A DNA stretch of 64,000 nucleotides from Plazaster borealis. Lineage: Eukaryota; Echinodermata; Asteroidea; Forcipulatida; Labidiasteridae. Every line of letters begins with the position of its first letter. Positions within the stretch are counted from its first letter, which is position 1. Below the pieces are notes generated by a model, which saw only the letters and a list, made by a program, of their open reading frames with translations, was not told where the DNA came from and ran no database searches. Of this stretch, positions 37,301 through 43,300 are shown piece after piece. Both the position numbers and the translations under genes were made by a program. Location of the stretch: positions 1 to 64,000 of the forward strand of contig JAJGQC010000613.1 of assembly GCA_021014325.1 (NCBI GenBank), given 5' to 3'.

Positions 37301-40300
37301 CTTCAAAGCCGGGACATTCTCTGGACTCTTTAATCTCACTCACCTGTAAGTCATTTGCATGTTGCTTTTTTAATGTGTCAAACTGTTGATTATGAAATAT
37401 TTTCACAAAAGGTCCTTTAGATAGTCGCAACATTAATCTTACAAACTGAAATGTCACGAAAATCCCTTCTCTTGAAGCTTGTGTAATATTTTTCAATTTT
37501 GAGATAGTTGTTGTTTTTACGTGCATTATGATTATGTTGATACCTCAAGTACTTAGTAAGATATAAATGGAGAATATATTGAAATAACCCCAACCCCAAC
37601 CCTAATCCTTAACCCTAGTGGTAAATCACGAAATTATTTGTTTGTATATATAGGTTGTCGGAAAACATAGAGCAATCACAAACTCACTGGTAGTACCAAG
37701 GATGAACTGCAGGACAACAAATGATACTTTTGTATTAATCCAAAGAAAACCAGGTATCCCCGATTATCGAGGATATACCGTACATTGTCCTTATCTGTCT
37801 TCACAATGCAATGAACAACTTAAAACAACAACAAAATAAGAAGTTTTACTTGAATAATTACAAATAGTTTACTTCTATCCAGATGATCAGCAATTAATTC
37901 AAACCCAAGTGAAGATTAGTTTTGTTTTTATATGAATCCAGGGACATTTCAAAGAATAACATCTCGAGCTTTCTGAGTGATACCTTTGACGACCTTGTCA
38001 ACTTGAGAACATTGTAAGCAAACAAACAAATCATCTCGTCCATGCACAGTAATATTTCAATCAACAAAATTCAGTCGATCTCATGTTTATCGGTTACGTA
38101 GGATTTGAAATGTTACATGGTGACGATAAAATCAAGTGAGGTTTGCAGTTATTACATGTCTCTCCGCAAACCCCGCTTGATTTTAATGTTTACGTAACGT
38201 TCGTAGAAATTAAGGCTTGTGACCTATCTGGGCTTTACACATGTTGTTCCTTTTGTAACAAGCAGGAAACAAGTTTATTTTATTTTAAATAAAACAGTAC
38301 TACAGTACTGAAAATAAAAAAAATATGTCAATAAAGTCATTGTTATAGGTTTACTTTCATTGCACGGGAGAGCTGATACAAAACGTCGGGGAAAAGGAAA
38401 CAAGAAGTTGTAAACTTGTTTTTGTACAAATTATTCAAATTTTCAATGCTGTTTACATTTTCATCAAGCTTCAGGCCTGATCATTAAATGTTGTTCGTAG
38501 TTACGCCAACAACTTTTTAAAAAATTACCAATTTGCGTTTAAACGATGTGCGAAATACTTTCTGCAATGAAAAACATAGCACTGGCATGGTGCAAAAATA
38601 GGAATGGTATTACTTTTGCGTTTTCGCGAACTGGCGAGTTTTGAAAGCTTTTTTTGAGTGTAGCATTTTGATGAACTGTCAAATTCCAATATGCATTGTT
38701 TTGTACGAAGTAAAACTCAATAACATAGTTCCAAGAACGGAAAAAATTGGCAGTTCTTGATTAGTAGGTATATTTTTAATTCAAAGTTAGTAGTAAACAT
38801 TAAAGAAACATCAGTTTGAAGATTAGTTCAACTTGAAATGCGATTTCCCAAATAATGGATTTTTGACCATGGAAAGGTTGCCTTTTCGTGAAAACGGTGA
38901 CGACAATTTGTTAAAAAAGCTAAAATTACTTTCAATAGCAATGACGTTAATGTTGCCTTTTTCAGATGTTACGAAATAATATTTTTTATATTTTGTATTA
39001 AGGCTGCGTTGAACTTTTTTTAAAAGTTGTTTTCAAAAATAGTCCAGCCATTCACAAGATGGGGGAAACAGTTCGAATTAATTAGTCCAACTTACATAGC
39101 TTTTTTTAATGTCTCTTTAATAGGTTGATTTTTGATAATCCTTTGATTTCCATAAAGAGTGGAGCTTTCAACTCATTGAGCAGTTTGACGAACCTGTAAG
39201 TCAATACATGTTGTTTAAAGTCAAACAATAGAGGGCCAAGAACCTACAAGTATATAAGAGTTTTTTAGACCAATGAAAACCGGGTAGCCAGGTGTACAAA
39301 ACATACATAACCGGGTTCCATCGTTTTTCGTATGATCTTTCCCACATCCCGAGATCCGGGGGGCGGAAGGGTATTGCGCAAGAAAATGCAATCGCGGTTT
39401 GGGTACACTCCATTTTAAAAAGAGGTGAAGACCATTACAAAATAAAAAGAAAACCATGTATACCGTTAAAATTTTCTCTTTGACAGCACTGAAAACATAA
39501 CATCATATATTTTGAGAGCATTTTCAATTGTTAAGGTGGTTGTTTTTATGTAAAATGCGTAAAAATATTACCGGCAATTTTCCGTTGGTTTATTGCAGCA
39601 GCTAACGTGTATGAATGGGTCCAGGTGGGAGTTTCATTACAAAACGTCTCCCCTAAAATGGCTATAATTTTCGACAAAATGTCAAAATTCGTATCGTTCA
39701 TCCTCTGATTTTGTTTCGCTGAACGTAATATTTAAGGATAGATCTTTCATTTCTGAAAGTTTAAACAAAATCCCTCAGTACATCCTCTAGATATTTCACG
39801 ATTTTTATAATGTTTTTTTGCGAAAATGGTTTCTGCTATACTTGGTTTGCGTGCAACCAATCGTCCGTCAAACGGATGTCAACGGACGGGAACAATTGCC
39901 GTAGGTAATAATAATTATGAGGCAAAATACACATCTTAAACATATATGCAATACATGTCGTTTACGTTAACTGTATGTTGTTTATTAAATTATTCAATTA
40001 CTGAAGCAGTTGGTAACGCAAAACAAAAAACATTTACGAATGTTCTCTAGTGTAAAGATTTTGTGAATTTACAAGATTTGAAGATAACAATACCCTCTGA
40101 TAAAATGGACTCGCCCAAGGTTTTCAACGCCACGCGTGTAATTCAAATATTGTACGATAGGATACATGTACACACATACACATAGTGAATGTGTATACCC
40201 TGTGTATGTACGTGTAGTAGGCCGTGTTTTGTTGTGGAGCTTCGACCAGTCCATGCACGTCGCGAGAGTCGAATGAGATTATGTTCAACGTAGGTGGCGC

Positions 40301-43300
40301 GTTGGGGGCGTTACCCCTTCCCCCACCCCCCCCCCTGCCGAGATGTGGTTGAGGTCATACATACATGTGTCCGTCATAATGTTGTGCGTAATGCGTACCC
40401 GAAATGCGTTAAAATGAAGAAGAAAAAACACGCCCAGCAATGCACACAGTTTTTACGGAAAACGCAGTACGCAATACGAATACATGGACATTGTTTGTGT
40501 TGCTTGGCGTGTAATACACATAGAGGCATTACGCATGCTGCACGACGGACACATTATTTCCGGCCTAACGGCCTCTGCAGCTGGTGGAGACTTTCGGGTT
40601 ACTTGTTGGGCGTTACAATAGGGACGTAACGTAAAAACGTTTCATAATTTAATCAATGAAGCGGTCACAGTTTACGGGCTTATTTTCATTGAGCCAATCA
40701 AAAATAGTCACAGTGATTTCTGATTAGCCTATGTATGGCATTTGCAATCAGTAACTTTCAGATTGAGACTGTTGATTATTAAAATACTTTATACAAATTA
40801 TGCACTTTGTCTTTAAATCCACTTATGACACCATCTTTGATGATTTAGTATGCAAGGCGGGAAATTTGAATAGTTGGCCATACTGTCAAATGACACTTTG
40901 TTCTTTTAATCATTTACAACACGAGTGGTGTTTAGACTTGAATTACTAAAACACTGGTACTTTATAGTTTTACTGGGTTTGGCTTTGCTGTGAATCATCT
41001 TGAGACAAAAATCACAACATTGAATTTCATTTTTGTAATAGTTTCATGATCCGAGGTGAACGGACCATTAAACAGGAAGAGTCTACATTGGATATCGATC
41101 CTGGCGCTCTTAAAGATCTGCACAGTTTGGACAAATTGTAAGTCCGTTACTTTATGTCCCCATTTCATTCTGCTCAGATTAAATTTGTCACTTAAAGGTA
41201 TCGTACACGTTTGGTACTGACTCAAAACAAATATTATCATAAAAAACTTACTTGGTAACAAGCAACGGAGAGCTGTTGATAGTATAAACCAATGTAGGAA
41301 ACGACTCCCTCTGAAGTAACGTAGTTTTTGAGAAAGAGGTAATTTCTCACTAAAACAATAATAACTTATTGCAAGAAGTTGTTATGCCTATCTGAAAGCA
41401 CACAAATTTGTACAACAAGGGTGTTTTTTCTTTCATCATTTTCTTGCAACTTCGATGACCAATTGAGCCCAAATTTTATGCATATGTTGGGATACACCAA
41501 GTTAGAACACTGGTCTTTGATAATTTCCAAATGTGTTCAGTGCCTTTAAGTTTGTCTTATTTAGTACACGTAGGCTTGTGACTTTGGTTTCTGAGAGTTG
41601 TTAAAGAGTTTGTATACGTTTGGCAATGACTCTGAAAATTAATGGCAATAGAAAACTTACTTTGTAAGAAGTACAGCAGCTTTGGATAGTATAATGCATT
41701 TTGAGAAACTTTTAAGTTCGAAGTACTGCGGTTATATTAAAAGATATCTGAGAAGCGTTACTGCAGTAACGTTTCTCAGACAAAACCGCGCCAGATTTTC
41801 GGCAATATCTCAAACACGCTAACGCCTTTTGAAATGAAATTTTCACAGTTTAGTTTTATGGTATATATCTACATCTAGATAGGATTGAAATAAACAGTGG
41901 TTTCCAATTAGCAAACGTACACAATCCCTTTAAACTTCAGCTAACTCCTAAATAATACCTTAGCATCGTAACTACCTTCTTGACAATTAGGGTAAATTGT
42001 TCTTCGGGGAAAGTGGAGCAATGTTTTTTTTTTTTTTTTTTTTTGGGGGTTCCAAAAAAACCGCTATACAAGTTATTATTGCACGTGTAATGTGTCACAT
42101 TTTAACTGTATTTACTTTAAATCTAAAACCCTTTACTGATTGTTTCCAGAAAGTGCAAAAAAAAAAAATTGTACAGATATAAAGATGCTTTATATACACA
42201 AAATTGGGGTTGAACAAAGACAAATTGACCAGCTAGGAGACCGCCAACATAGGGCTAGATATCTCAGTTGGTAGAGCGCCGGCACGTTAATGCGGAGGTC
42301 GTTGGTTCAAATCCCTCTCTTGTCAATTGTTCTTTGTTCAACCCCAAATTTTTAAAATTTTACCAAGTCAGTTTTCTTTGTGGTTTATACCTCAATGAGA
42401 AAGAAATGTATAAACTAAGGGCTTGGCAGCCCCCAGACTATATCCAAACGCTCGAAGGTTATTATTTACCTACACACCATCCAATATATATTTAAAATGT
42501 TTTCGTGCAATGATCTAAGTGACTTTTTCACATGCCCAGCTTGATGCCCAAGATGATTTGAGCCTAAATTTTCTCTGTTTAATTAATTATATTTTAATTA
42601 GTGACAATAACAGATGACTCCACTTATCAGAGGGTTTGATCTGGGTAGGCCTGTATTTGACATGGGATATTGCACTAAATCACAAGACTGCAAACAAATT
42701 GCACCCTCAAAAAAAATACACATTCACAACTCATAGCACTTTTGAGAAACTGACGAAATAAACAAAACGTGTCATGAATGACGGCACAAACCTGCACCTA
42801 AAATTATATTTTTATTTTATTTTAGACACGTCGACGACTACCGTTTGTGTTGTAGATTTGATGAAGAAGTACCGTCTAAAGCATTTGACTACTCTAAATG
42901 TACAACGACTGAGTTGCAACCACCACTAAACATCTGCGGCAGTCTGATGCGTAATGATCCACTACGAGCTTGCATGTGGATTATTGGGTTGAGCGCCCTC
43001 ATCGGCAACTTGATAGTAATCATCAAAAGATGTAGACGGGGCAAAGAATTACTTAATGAGAATGAGACGCGTTCACTCTTGGTTCTTAATTTAGCTATAT
43101 CTGACTTGATGATGGGGGTGTATATGTTGGTTATTGCTATTGCTGATATCGTGTTAGGTAATAATTATTACATTATTGCGAAGCAATGGCGGTCTAGTGT
43201 GGCTTGCAAGATTGCCGGGGTGGTATCAGTGATGTCGAGTGAAGCATCGGTATTTTTTATCACCATCATCAGTGTGGATTGCTGTTTAAGCCTCGTGTTC

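Noticed and set aside
40294..40629. 111-codon Cys/His-rich frame
   Set aside because: It coincides with a palindromic element and low-complexity C-runs; no zinc-finger spacing or family match.
42253..42325. Functional tRNA gene
   Set aside because: A- and B-box-like sequences are present, but anticodon and T stems have mismatches, the base before the anticodon is not T, and the sequence is embedded in inverted repeats.
42845..42847. ATG at 42845 as the start of an independent GPCR gene
   Set aside because: The reading frame runs in from an AG acceptor at 42825 with the correct phase 2 after the last LRR exon, and the residues before the Met (HVDDYRLC) are the LGR hinge. There is no signal peptide.
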